Positions 1 through 5,785 of a stretch of 6,270 nt of DNA are shown here, one piece after another (within the stretch, counting starts at the first letter, position 1; the number at the start of each line of letters is the position of its first letter). The DNA comes from Streptosporangiaceae bacterium. Its GTDB lineage: Bacteria > Actinomycetota > Actinomycetes > Streptosporangiales > Streptosporangiaceae. A program made the position numbers and the translations under genes. Under the pieces are notes generated by a model. That model was not told the DNA's origin, did no database searches, and was given only the letters and a program-made list of their open reading frames with translations. The stretch covers positions 1-6,270 of the forward strand of contig JASHSO010000372.1 in the NCBI GenBank assembly GCA_030038715.1, given 5' to 3'.

Positions 1-128
1 AGCACGTCAGCTCACCTGCAGCACCGCCTTGATCGCTCCGGCCAGCGCGTCAGCTCGCCCCCAGCACCGCCTTGATCGCTCCGGCCAGCGCGTCAGCTCG
101 CCCCCAGCACCGCCTTGATCGCTCCGGC
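1..128. repeat. 43-bp tandem repeat at the 3' end of hutF
   Basis: Two full 43-bp units lie at 8-50 and 51-93, and a third begins at 94. The third is identical to the second for 35 bases (94-128 versus 51-85) and then only loosely similar as it runs into unique hutF coding sequence. The unit at 8-50 differs from the one at 51-93 at three positions. Bases 1-7 match the end of a unit (44-50) with one mismatch, so the array probably continues past the left edge. Each unit carries, on the minus strand, the coding sequence for the hutF tail (AIKAVLGAS or AIKAVLQVS) plus its TGA. The TGAs fall at 93-95, 50-52 and 7-9. Only the first terminates hutF. The others are untranslated duplicates in the two remaining frames. 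Confidence 0.93.
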
Positions 129-1487
129 TAGGGCTGCAGGCACATCGGGAACCAGCAGGTGCCGCCCCTCCGAAACGACATCCCGCCCGCCGACCACGAC
201 ATGCCGCACGTCGGCTGCCGTCGCGCCGAAAATAACGGACTCCAGCACCGTGGTGCCGGTAGCCCCTGCCGTGCGCGGCGAGTCCAGCGCCACCGTGACC
301 AGGTCGGCCAGCCCGCCCGCGACTAGTTCCCCGGCGTCCGGCCAGCCGAGGCTGGCATGCCCGGCAGCCGTCGCCACTGTCGCGAGCTCGGCGGCGGTAA
401 AGTGCCCGCGTTCTTGACTCGCGAGGCGCTCGCCGAGCTCGACCCGGCGCGCCTCCTCCAGCAGGTCGACGACGGCATGGCTGTCGCTGCCGAGTGTGAG
501 CCGACTCCCGGCTGACGCCAGCTTCGCTGCAGGCCCGACGCCGTCGGCGAGGTCCGCCTCCGTCGTCGGGCAGAAGCACGCATGACACCGGCTGTCGCCG
601 AGCAGCCGCACATCTCGGGGTGTCAGGTGGGTGGCGTGGACCACGGTGGTGCGCGGCCCCACGGCGCCGACCGCATCCAGGACTTCAGTTGGCGTGGCGT
701 GGTAAGCCGCCAGGCATGCCCTGTTCTCGGCAACCTGCTCCGACAGGTGCGCGTGCAGCGGCACGCCGAACCGGTGAGACCAGGCAACAACCTCCGGCAT
801 CTGGTCAGCAGGGACCGCGCGGACAGAGTGAATCGCAGCGCCTGCACGCGCGTTCGAGCCCGGGGTGCCGCCAGCCTCTGCCCATAGCGCCGCCGTCCTA
901 GCCGCCCAAGCCGCGGCGTCCTGGTCCCCGAACCTGAGCTGCACGCCCTCAAGGGGTTCATGTCTGCCGTCCGATGACAGCCCTCCCGACAGGTAGCAGG
1001 TGTCGAGCAGCGTGACCCTGATGCCTGCCCGGCTTGCTGCCTCGATCAGCACGCGGCCCATCAGGTTCGGGTCGGCGTAGCGCGTTCCGTCCTGGTCGTG
1101 GTGCACGTAATGGAACTCGCCGACGCAGCTCACGCCGGCGATGGCCATCTCGGCGTAGACAGCGGTTGCGAGCGCCAGGTAGCTGTCCGGGTCTAGCCGC
1201 GCCGCTACCTCGTACATCCGCTCCCGCCAGGTCCAAAAAGTGCCGCGACCGGTCTGGGTGACCCCCCGCAGAGCGCGGTGGAAGGCATGCGAGTGGCAGT
1301 TCGCCAAGCCGGGGACTGTCACGCCCGGCAACCGGGTCACAGCGGACGGCGGAGATCCGCAGTCCGGCGTGACGGCGACGAAACGGTCGCCAGCGGACTG
1401 GATCAGCACGTCCCGGCGCACGCCGAGTGCGGGTGACCAGGCGAACTCGGCCAGCCACGACCTCGTCGGCACCGGACCGCCAGTCAC
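93..1487 (-). CDS. hutF: Formimidoylglutamate deiminase (HutF), amidohydrolase superfamily
   Basis: A 464-residue cytoplasmic metalloenzyme that deaminates N-formimino-L-glutamate to N-formyl-L-glutamate and ammonia in the five-step histidine degradation pathway. Amidohydrolase signatures appear in the expected order: H65-S-H67 with H70 (first metal ligands), E124, HSVR at 220-223, HAHLSEQ at 245-251, VHATH at 283-287, and GSDSH with the catalytic and metal-binding D335. The HSVRA, HLSEQ and GSDSH blocks separate HutF from imidazolonepropionase and from guanine or atrazine deaminases of the same fold. Length is normal for the family (about 450-460). The start is GTG at 1485-1487, sharing GTGA with the stop of the upstream gene. 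There is no strong Shine-Dalgarno, so translational coupling is likely. The stop at 93-95 lies inside a 43-bp tandem repeat, so the extreme C-terminus may have been remodelled. No catalytic residue is missing. Confidence 0.94.
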   Translation of the reverse strand: MTGGPVPTRSWLAEFAWSPALGVRRDVLIQSAGDRFVAVTPDCGSPPSAVTRLPGVTVPGLANCHSHAFHRALRGVTQTGRGTFWTWRERMYEVAARLDPDSYLALATAVYAEMAIAGVSCVGEFHYVHHDQDGTRYADPNLMGRVLIEAASRAGIRVTLLDTCYLSGGLSSDGRHEPLEGVQLRFGDQDAAAWAARTAALWAEAGGTPGSNARAGAAIHSVRAVPADQMPEVVAWSHRFGVPLHAHLSEQVAENRACLAAYHATPTEVLDAVGAVGPRTTVVHATHLTPRDVRLLGDSRCHACFCPTTEADLADGVGPAAKLASAGSRLTLGSDSHAVVDLLEEARRVELGERLASQERGHFTAAELATVATAAGHASLGWPDAGELVAGGLADLVTVALDSPRTAGATGTTVLESVIFGATAADVRHVVVGGRDVVSEGRHLLVPDVPAALAGAIKAVLGAS

Positions 1488-2698
1488 TGGCCGGCCAGAT
1501 CCGCCAGCACCGCAGCCAGGGCCGCCACGCCGGCCTCGCAGTCGGCGGGCTCGGCGTGCTCGGCAGGCGAGTGCGAGACACCCGTCGGGTTGCGGACGAA
1601 CAGCATCCCGGCAGGAATCTTGGCCGCGAGCACCCCGGCATCGTGTCCGGCGCCAGTGGCCAGCACAGGCGCGGAAATCCCGGTGGCCGCCAGTGCGCCT
1701 GCCATGCGCTGTCGGAGGGCGGCATCGAAGCGTACCCCGGCCGTGAACGACTCCGTGTCGACGTGCATGCGGGTCCCGTGCTGGCTCGCGGCTCCCTCCG
1801 CCGCTTCGATGACTCGGCCTACCAGCCGGTCGAGGCTCGCCTCATCTGGTGCGCGAGCATCCAGCCAGGCGTGTACGGCCGAGCAGATGGCGTTTGCCGC
1901 GCCCGGATCCGCCCGCACCTTGCCGATTGTGGCGAGTCCATCGCATTCCGCGGCAGCCTGCCGCGCGGCGACGACGGTTGCCGCGTACGGGAGCATGGGG
2001 TCGCTCCTGTCGGAAAGCCGGGTGGTACCGGCATGATCCGCGCGACCAGCGAAGTCGAGCCGCCAGCGGCCGTGCGGCCAGATCCCGTCGGCGATGCCCA
2101 CGGCCGCGCCGAGCCCGGCCAGAGCCCGGCCCTGCTCGATGTGCAACTCGACGTACGCGCCGACGTCGGCGAGCAAGGCGTCGTCGCGACCGATCAGTGC
2201 CGCGTCCCGCCCGGCATCGGTCATGGCGTCCGCAAGGCTGATGCCGTCTCCGTCGCGCAGCGAGAGTGCCGCAGCGGGATCGATTGCGCCGGTCGCAAGC
2301 CGACTGCCCAGACAGGCGACGCCGAACCTGGCGCCCTCCTCCTCGATGAAAGCCGCTACGCCGATCGGCCGGCCCGGGCGGAAGCCCTCGCTACGAAGCC
2401 GGCCGACAGCGGCGAAGGCCGAGACGATCCCGAGCGGACCGTCGAACGCGCCACCGTCGGGCACCGAGTCCAGGTGGCTGCCGGTCACAACGGCCGAGCC
2501 TTCGCCGGACCGACCCCACCACGCCCACAGGTTGCCGTTCCGGTCGCATTCGGTGGCCAGATCCAGCGTCGCAGCGGTACGTGCGAACCACGCACGGCAG
2601 GCAGCGTCGGGTTCGGTCCAGGAGTATCGCCGGTAGCCACCGGTTCGCTCATCCCGGCCGACCGGCAGCAACTCGGCCCACATTTCGGCGAAGCCCAT
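1484..2698 (-). CDS. M20-family amidohydrolase (allantoate/N-carbamoyl-amino-acid hydrolase type), likely N-formylglutamate deformylase role
   Basis: A 404-residue cytoplasmic dinuclear metallohydrolase of the AllC/beta-ureidopropionase/L-carbamoylase branch of peptidase family M20. Visible motifs are GSHLDSVPDGG at 73-83 (H75) with bridging D86, the EEEGARFG block at 119-126 (catalytic Glu and metal ligand), LHIEQG at 185-190 (H186), and DHAGTT at 221-226 in the dimerisation/lid domain. They continue with N269, the DAR at 280-282 whose Arg normally grips the substrate carboxylate, GHDA at 351-354, and SHSPAEH at 375-381 (H376). The set is complete, so the enzyme should be active on an N-acylated or N-carbamoylated amino acid. 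Automatic pipelines would call it allantoate amidohydrolase, but there is no purine gene nearby. It sits between hutU and hutF, 9 bases after hutU and overlapping hutF by GTGA. From context I infer that it removes the formyl group from N-formylglutamate. The start ATG at 2696-2698 is preceded only by a weak GGGCGG; the Met at residue 6 is an alternative. Confidence 0.9.
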   Translation of the reverse strand: MGFAEMWAELLPVGRDERTGGYRRYSWTEPDAACRAWFARTAATLDLATECDRNGNLWAWWGRSGEGSAVVTGSHLDSVPDGGAFDGPLGIVSAFAAVGRLRSEGFRPGRPIGVAAFIEEEGARFGVACLGSRLATGAIDPAAALSLRDGDGISLADAMTDAGRDAALIGRDDALLADVGAYVELHIEQGRALAGLGAAVGIADGIWPHGRWRLDFAGRADHAGTTRLSDRSDPMLPYAATVVAARQAAAECDGLATIGKVRADPGAANAICSAVHAWLDARAPDEASLDRLVGRVIEAAEGAASQHGTRMHVDTESFTAGVRFDAALRQRMAGALAATGISAPVLATGAGHDAGVLAAKIPAGMLFVRNPTGVSHSPAEHAEPADCEAGVAALAAVLADLAGQ

Positions 2699-2707
2699 GA
2701 CCGCCCG

Positions 2708-4381
2708 TCAGGACTCGCGCATCGGCACCCGGACGCCGCGTTCGGCTGCAGTCTCGCTCGCCCGCTCGTAGCCGGCATCGACATGCCTGATCACACCCAT
2801 ACCGGGATCGTTGACCAGCACTCGCTCGAGCTTCTGCGCAGCAAGCTGCGTGCCGTCGGCCACGCAGACCTGACCTGCGTGGATCGACCTGCCGATACCG
2901 ACACCGCCACCGTGGTGGATGCTCACCCAGGATGCCCCCGACGAGGTGTTGACGAGCGCGTTCAGCAGCGGCCAGTCGGCGATGGCGTCGCTGCCGTCGG
3001 CCATCGCCTCGGTCTCCCGGTACGGCGAGGCGACCGAGCCGCAGTCTAGGTGGTCACGGCCGAGCACGATCGGCGCTTGCACGTCGCCGCGCTGAACCAG
3101 CTCGTTGAACCGCAGGCCTGCCAGGTGCCGCTCACCGTAGCCAAGCCAGCAGATCCGCGCGGGCAGGCCCTGGAAGTGCACCTTCTGCCCGGCCAGCCTG
3201 ATCCACCTGGCGAGAGCTTCGTTCTTCGGGAACAAGTCAAGTATCGCCGCGTCTGTTGCGGCGATGTCAGCAGCCTCGCCGGATAGCGCGGCCCAGCGGA
3301 ACGGGCCCTTTCCCTCGCAAAAAAGAGGCCTTATGTAAGCGGGAACGAAGCCTGGAAATGCGAACGCCCGCTCGTAGCCGGCCAGTTCGGCCTCGCCGCG
3401 GATCGAGTTGCCGTAGTCGAATACCTCAGCGCCGGCGTCCTGGAATCCCACCATGGCACGGACGTGCTCAGCCATCGATTCCCGCGCGCGGGTGACGAAT
3501 CCTGCCGGATCCTCGGCCCGAAGCGCCGCCATGTCCTCGAACGCCACTCCCGTGGGCAGGTAAGTGAGCGGGTCGTGCGCCGAGGTCTGGTCGGTGACGA
3601 TGTCCATCGGCGCGTTTATCCGCAGCAGTTCCGGTACCAGGTCGGCCGCGTTGCCGAGCAGGCCTATCGACAGCGCCTCGCCAGCTCCGGCTGCCGCCGC
3701 TGCCCGTTCGACAGCGTCGTCGATGTCGTCGGCCTCGATGTCCAGGTAGCCATGCTCGATGCGGCGGCTGATCCTCGACGGATCGCACTCGATGCACAAC
3801 GCGACGCCGCCGTTCATGGTGACCGCGAGTGGCTGCGCGCCGCCCATCCCGCCCAGGCCAGCCGTCAGCGTTATGGTACCGGCCAGCGAGCCGCCGAAGC
3901 GCTTGGCGGCGACCGCGGCGAACGTCTCGTAGGTGCCTTGCAGGATGCCCTGGGTGCCGATGTAGATCCACGACCCGGCGGTCATCTGGCCGAACATGGT
4001 CAGCCCCTCGGCCTCGAGCCGCCGGAATTCCTCCCAGGTGGCCCACTGCGGTACCAGGTTAGAGTTGGCGATCAGAACCCGGGGCGCCCACTCGTGGGTG
4101 CGGAAGACGCCGACCGGCTTGCCGGACTGCACAAGCAGCGACTCGTCTGACTCCAAGTCACGTAGCGAAGCGACGATCGCGTCGAAAGCTTCCCAGCTGC
4201 GCGCGGCCCGGCCCGAGCCGCCGTAAACGATGAGCTGGTCTGGGTGCTCGGCGACCTCGGGATCGAGGTTGTTCATCAGCATCCGCATAGCCGCCTCTTG
4301 CGGCCATGCCTTGCAGCTCAGCGTGGTCCCGCGAGGGGCACGAACGGGCCTGGCACCGGCTGGCCGGGACGATGCGGTCAT
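2708..4381 (-). CDS. hutU: Urocanate hydratase (urocanase)
   Basis: Catalyses NAD+-dependent hydration of urocanate to 4-imidazolone-5-propanoate, the second step of histidine degradation, in the cytoplasm. From the ATG at 4379-4381 the protein has 557 residues, matching the length of known bacterial urocanases. Visible landmarks are YGGSGRAA at 53-60, THEWAPRV near 95-102, [12 protein letters not shown] near 134-145, and the glycine-rich [10 protein letters not shown] at 175-184 that binds tightly held NAD+. Next come DQTSAHDP at 264-271, [10 protein letters not shown] at 354-363 and [10 protein letters not shown] at 489-498. The urocanase signature [10 protein letters not shown] at 403-412 contains C411, which corresponds to the essential Cys410 of the Pseudomonas enzyme. 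An in-frame ATG at 4415-4417 would add 12 residues unlike the family and lacks a ribosome site, whereas AGGAG lies 6 bases before 4381. It is the first gene of the hut block. The stop is 9 bases before the M20 gene. Confidence 0.98.
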   Translation of the reverse strand: MTASSRPAGARPVRAPRGTTLSCKAWPQEAAMRMLMNNLDPEVAEHPDQLIVYGGSGRAARSWEAFDAIVASLRDLESDESLLVQSGKPVGVFRTHEWAPRVLIANSNLVPQWATWEEFRRLEAEGLTMFGQMTAGSWIYIGTQGILQGTYETFAAVAAKRFGGSLAGTITLTAGLGGMGGAQPLAVTMNGGVALCIECDPSRISRRIEHGYLDIEADDIDDAVERAAAAAGAGEALSIGLLGNAADLVPELLRINAPMDIVTDQTSAHDPLTYLPTGVAFEDMAALRAEDPAGFVTRARESMAEHVRAMVGFQDAGAEVFDYGNSIRGEAELAGYERAFAFPGFVPAYIRPLFCEGKGPFRWAALSGEAADIAATDAAILDLFPKNEALARWIRLAGQKVHFQGLPARICWLGYGERHLAGLRFNELVQRGDVQAPIVLGRDHLDCGSVASPYRETEAMADGSDAIADWPLLNALVNTSSGASWVSIHHGGGVGIGRSIHAGQVCVADGTQLAAQKLERVLVNDPGMGVIRHVDAGYERASETAAERGVRVPMRES

Positions 4382-4387
4382 GGGCGG

Positions 4388-4392
4388 CTCCT
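4388..4392 (-). promoter_or_regulatory. Shine-Dalgarno site of hutU
   Basis: On the minus strand AGGAG is followed by six bases and then the ATG at 4379-4381. This ideal spacing fixes the hutU start at 4381 rather than the upstream in-frame ATG at 4415-4417. The site lies four bases downstream of a 13-mer (4397-4409) that is complementary to repeats further upstream in the leader. Confidence 0.85.
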
Positions 4393-4396
4393 GAAA

Positions 4397-4523
4397 TGGC
4401 GGGCAGGCACACATCATCTATCGCTGCAGATCCCGCGCGCGAGCCAGGGTGCTGGATGCCTGCCCGCCAGCCGGAGCGCCGCATGCCTGCCCGCCAGCCG
4501 GAGCGCCGCATGCCTGCCCGCCA
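4397..4523 (-). promoter_or_regulatory. Candidate hutU leader: inverted 13-mer that can pair with three upstream copies
   Basis: The 13 bases at 4397-4409 (TGGCGGGCAGGCA on the plus strand) are the exact reverse complement of 4457-4469, 4484-4496 and 4511-4523, one in each 27-bp repeat. If transcription begins upstream of the repeats, the hutU mRNA carries three identical pairing partners for one segment that ends four bases before AGGAG. This could give mutually exclusive hairpins next to the ribosome site. If transcription begins downstream of the repeats, the same arrangement is a four-box operator (three direct, one inverted). The sequence identity is directly seen. Either regulatory reading is inference. 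Confidence 0.45.
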
Positions 4524-4536
4524 GCCGGAGTGCGGC
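4456..4536. repeat. Three tandem 27-bp repeats upstream of hutU
   Basis: The units are 4456-4482, 4483-4509 and 4510-4536. The first two are identical and the third differs at two positions near its end. Each contains ATGCCTGCCCGCCA followed by GCCGGAG, and GCATGC palindromes occur at the two junctions (4481-4486 and 4508-4513). The array begins 75 bases upstream of the hutU start. The 27-bp period is not a whole number of helical turns (about 2.6), so successive units face different sides of the DNA. Confidence 0.95.
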
Positions 4537-4574
4537 CCGCCGGGAGGCAGGGTCACCGTGCCGACGCCCGAACC

Positions 4575-4590
4575 ATGCCAAACCAGGCAT
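4575..4590. promoter_or_regulatory. Short dyad ATGCC-N6-GGCAT, possible operator
   Basis: Perfect 5-bp half-sites (4575-4579 and 4586-4590) are separated by six bases. The half-site ATGCC also begins each 27-bp repeat downstream, which hints at a shared recognition element. The half-sites are short enough for this to be chance in such GC-rich DNA. Confidence 0.25.
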
Positions 4591-4616
4591 CCTGCCCCGG
4601 CCGAGAAGCCCGGAAA

Positions 4617-4667
4617 ATCCTGGGGAAGACTCGCCGTCACATACGACGGTCAAGTCTTCGCCAGGAT
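4617..4667 (-). terminator. Imperfect 20-pair hairpin followed by TTTT; possible second terminator or operator
   Basis: Pairs form between 4617-4623 and 4661-4667 (7), 4625-4631 and 4653-4659 (7), 4633 and 4651 (1), and 4634-4638 and 4645-4649 (5). There is a G/G mismatch, a C/A mismatch and one bulged base, closing on the loop ACATAC (4639-4644). On the minus strand the stem runs directly into TTTT (4617-4614), which suits an intrinsic terminator about 118 bases after the binding-protein stop. The inner dyad CCGTC-N6-GACGG could instead be a regulator site for hutU. Confidence 0.5.
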
Positions 4668-4714
4668 CCGGCCGCCGCGAGCTGGAGTGCGGCCTGGGCC
4701 CAGAGCCAGAATGC

Positions 4715-4749
4715 GCCCTGCCCGGCCGCGATCCGCGGCCGGGCAGGGC
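4715..4749 (-). terminator. Perfect 16-bp GC-rich hairpin after the binding-protein gene
   Basis: Arms 4715-4730 and 4734-4749 are exact reverse complements around a three-base loop (ATC). The stem lies 35 bases downstream of the stop at 4785. There is no real T-tract on the minus strand, only scattered Ts. GC-rich hairpins without a U-tract are common at actinobacterial gene ends, so I read this as the transporter operon terminator. Confidence 0.75.
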
Positions 4750-4784
4750 AGGGCTACCGTCAGGGCGCTGACACGAGGCGCCGA

Positions 4785-5750
4785 TCAGCCGCCCGGTAGT
4801 CCCTCGGCCTTGAGCCAACCAGCGGCCACGGCTTGGTAGCTGTCGTGGTCCAGGATCACTGCCTTGTCGATCGCGAGCAGGCCAACGGTGTTGAGCTTGG
4901 CCGAGATCGCGTTCAGCGTGTCAATGATGGTCGACGTCATCGCCTTCTTGTAGACCAGCGGCGTGACGTTCTGCGCGGCGAAGTTGAACTTCGGGTCGGA
5001 GAGCACGACGAGGTGGTCGGTGATGATCTGTGGAGTCGTGGTGAACACGTCAGCGGCCTGCACCTTGCCGTCCTGCAGGGCAGCGAGCGTGATCGGACCC
5101 GACTCGTCGAGCGCGTCGAAGCCCTTGAACACCAGGCCGTAATTCTTCTTCAGGCCGGCCAGGCCATCGGCCCTAGTCTTGAACTCCGGCGGGCCGCCGA
5201 AGATCATGTTGTGGGCCAGCGGCTTCAGCGCGGCGATCGACGAAGCCGACGTCAGATGGTGCTGCTTAGCGAATGCCGCGGTGACCGTGACCGAGTCACT
5301 GTCAATCGCCGATGACGAGTTCAAGATCTCCAGCGAGGACGGCAGTTTGGCGGTCAGCGCTGCGTTGACCTGCGCAGTAGTGGCTGCCGTGCTCGACGGA
5401 TCCACCGAGGTGGTGAGCAGCGCGCCGTTGTACTCCGGGATGATCGAGACGACTCCCTTCTCGATCTCCGGGTAGTAGACCTCGCGCGCGCCGATGTTGA
5501 ACTTGTCCGTCACATGCACGCCCTTGGCCGAGAGCGCCAGCGAGTAGATCTCGGCCAGCAGCTCATCTTCCGGGAAGTTCGCCGAGCCGATCACCACAGT
5601 GCCCTTGCTAGCCGAGCTGCTCAGCGGGCTACTGCTAGGGGTGCTGCTGCCGCAGGCCGCGAGCACCATCGCGGTCACCGCCGCGAGACCCACGAGCGCG
5701 CTAGATCTCAGCACGGTGGACCCCTTCAGCGGCGTGGTCGGTATAGCCAT
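4785..5750 (-). CDS. Lipoprotein substrate-binding protein of an OpuC/ProX-type ABC importer
   Basis: A 321-residue extracytoplasmic, membrane-anchored solute receptor that delivers ligand to the permease encoded just upstream. The N-terminus has a basic segment (K9, R15), a hydrophobic core at 18-30 and a lipobox LAAC ending at C33, the lipidation and cleavage site. A Ser-rich linker follows at about 35-48. The mature domain fits the glycine betaine/choline-binding OpuAC family: TVVIGSANFPEDELLAEIY at 51-69, GAREVYYPEIEKG at 87-99, IIPEYNGALL at 103-112 with the family's conserved Tyr107, QAADVFTTTP at 231-240, and VVLSDPKFNFAAQNVTPLV at 248-266. ATG 5748-5750 is preceded by GGAAGGA (5762-5756) at five bases. 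It follows the permease by 35 bases. The ligand is probably a quaternary amine such as glycine betaine, choline or proline betaine. Because related HutXWV-type importers carry histidine and hut genes follow, histidine or urocanate is a real alternative. Confidence 0.92.
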   Translation of the reverse strand: MAIPTTPLKGSTVLRSSALVGLAAVTAMVLAACGSSTPSSSPLSSSASKGTVVIGSANFPEDELLAEIYSLALSAKGVHVTDKFNIGAREVYYPEIEKGVVSIIPEYNGALLTTSVDPSSTAATTAQVNAALTAKLPSSLEILNSSSAIDSDSVTVTAAFAKQHHLTSASSIAALKPLAHNMIFGGPPEFKTRADGLAGLKKNYGLVFKGFDALDESGPITLAALQDGKVQAADVFTTTPQIITDHLVVLSDPKFNFAAQNVTPLVYKKAMTSTIIDTLNAISAKLNTVGLLAIDKAVILDHDSYQAVAAGWLKAEGLPGG

Positions 5751-5785
5751 GATATTCCTTCCATTTCTATCGGAAAGATATTACC

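Larger units (their letters stand above)
4382..4784. other. Non-coding intergenic region between the transporter operon and hutU
   Basis: This 403-base stretch holds no ORF with recognisable protein features. Its open frames encode only Pro/Ala/Arg-rich or Gly/Trp/Arg-rich repeats, created by a 27-bp DNA repeat that is a multiple of three. From the transporter side it contains a GC-rich terminator hairpin (4715-4749), an imperfect hairpin (4617-4667), a small ATGCC-N6-GGCAT dyad (4575-4590), three 27-bp repeats (4456-4536), an inverted 13-mer (4397-4409) and the hutU ribosome site. No clear sigma-70-type promoter can be assigned. The only AT-richer patch is GATAGATGAT on the minus strand at 4422-4413, a weak candidate -10, and TTGACC at 4653-4648 lacks a convincing partner -10. 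The hutU promoter should nevertheless be somewhere here, because at least one terminator separates it from the upstream genes. Confidence 0.75.

Noticed and set aside
1..128. Transposon end or attachment site
   Set aside because: The repeats are head-to-tail copies of hutF coding sequence, with no inverted ends, integrase or tRNA nearby.
7..588. A 193-codon minus-strand frame ending in the outermost repeat with the peptide ALAGAIKAVLQVS
   Set aside because: Only its last few residues resemble HutF, because the 43-bp repeat shifts a duplicated tail into this frame. The rest is a shadow of hutF.
958..1725. A 255-codon minus-strand open frame overlapping hutF and the M20 gene
   Set aside because: It is out of frame with both real genes and has the low-complexity Arg/Pro composition of a shadow frame. 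It gives no family resemblance.
1484..2698. Purine/ureide degradation role (true allantoate amidohydrolase)
   Set aside because: There are no allantoinase, ureidoglycolate or urate genes in the window, and the gene is translationally coupled to hutF. The activity remains possible, but context points to histidine degradation.
1427..3049. A 540-codon open frame on the plus strand opposite the hutF start, the M20 gene and the end of hutU
   Set aside because: It is a mirror of high-GC coding bias on the other strand. Its translation is Arg/Pro/Gly-rich with no recognisable domain, while the minus-strand proteins have complete family motifs.
4382..4417. A 12-residue N-terminal extension of HutU from the ATG at 4415-4417
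   Set aside because: The added residues are unlike other urocanases, the internal ATG at 4381 has AGGAG at six bases, and the shorter form has the normal length of 557.
4456..4536. CRISPR array
   Set aside because: The units are contiguous with no unique spacers, and no cas genes are present.
4158..4640. A minus-strand frame with Gly/Trp/Arg repeats, and similar repeat-encoding frames on both strands
   Set aside because: The peptide repeats follow from a 27-bp DNA repeat being divisible by three. The frame runs into hutU coding sequence in the wrong frame and has no supported start.
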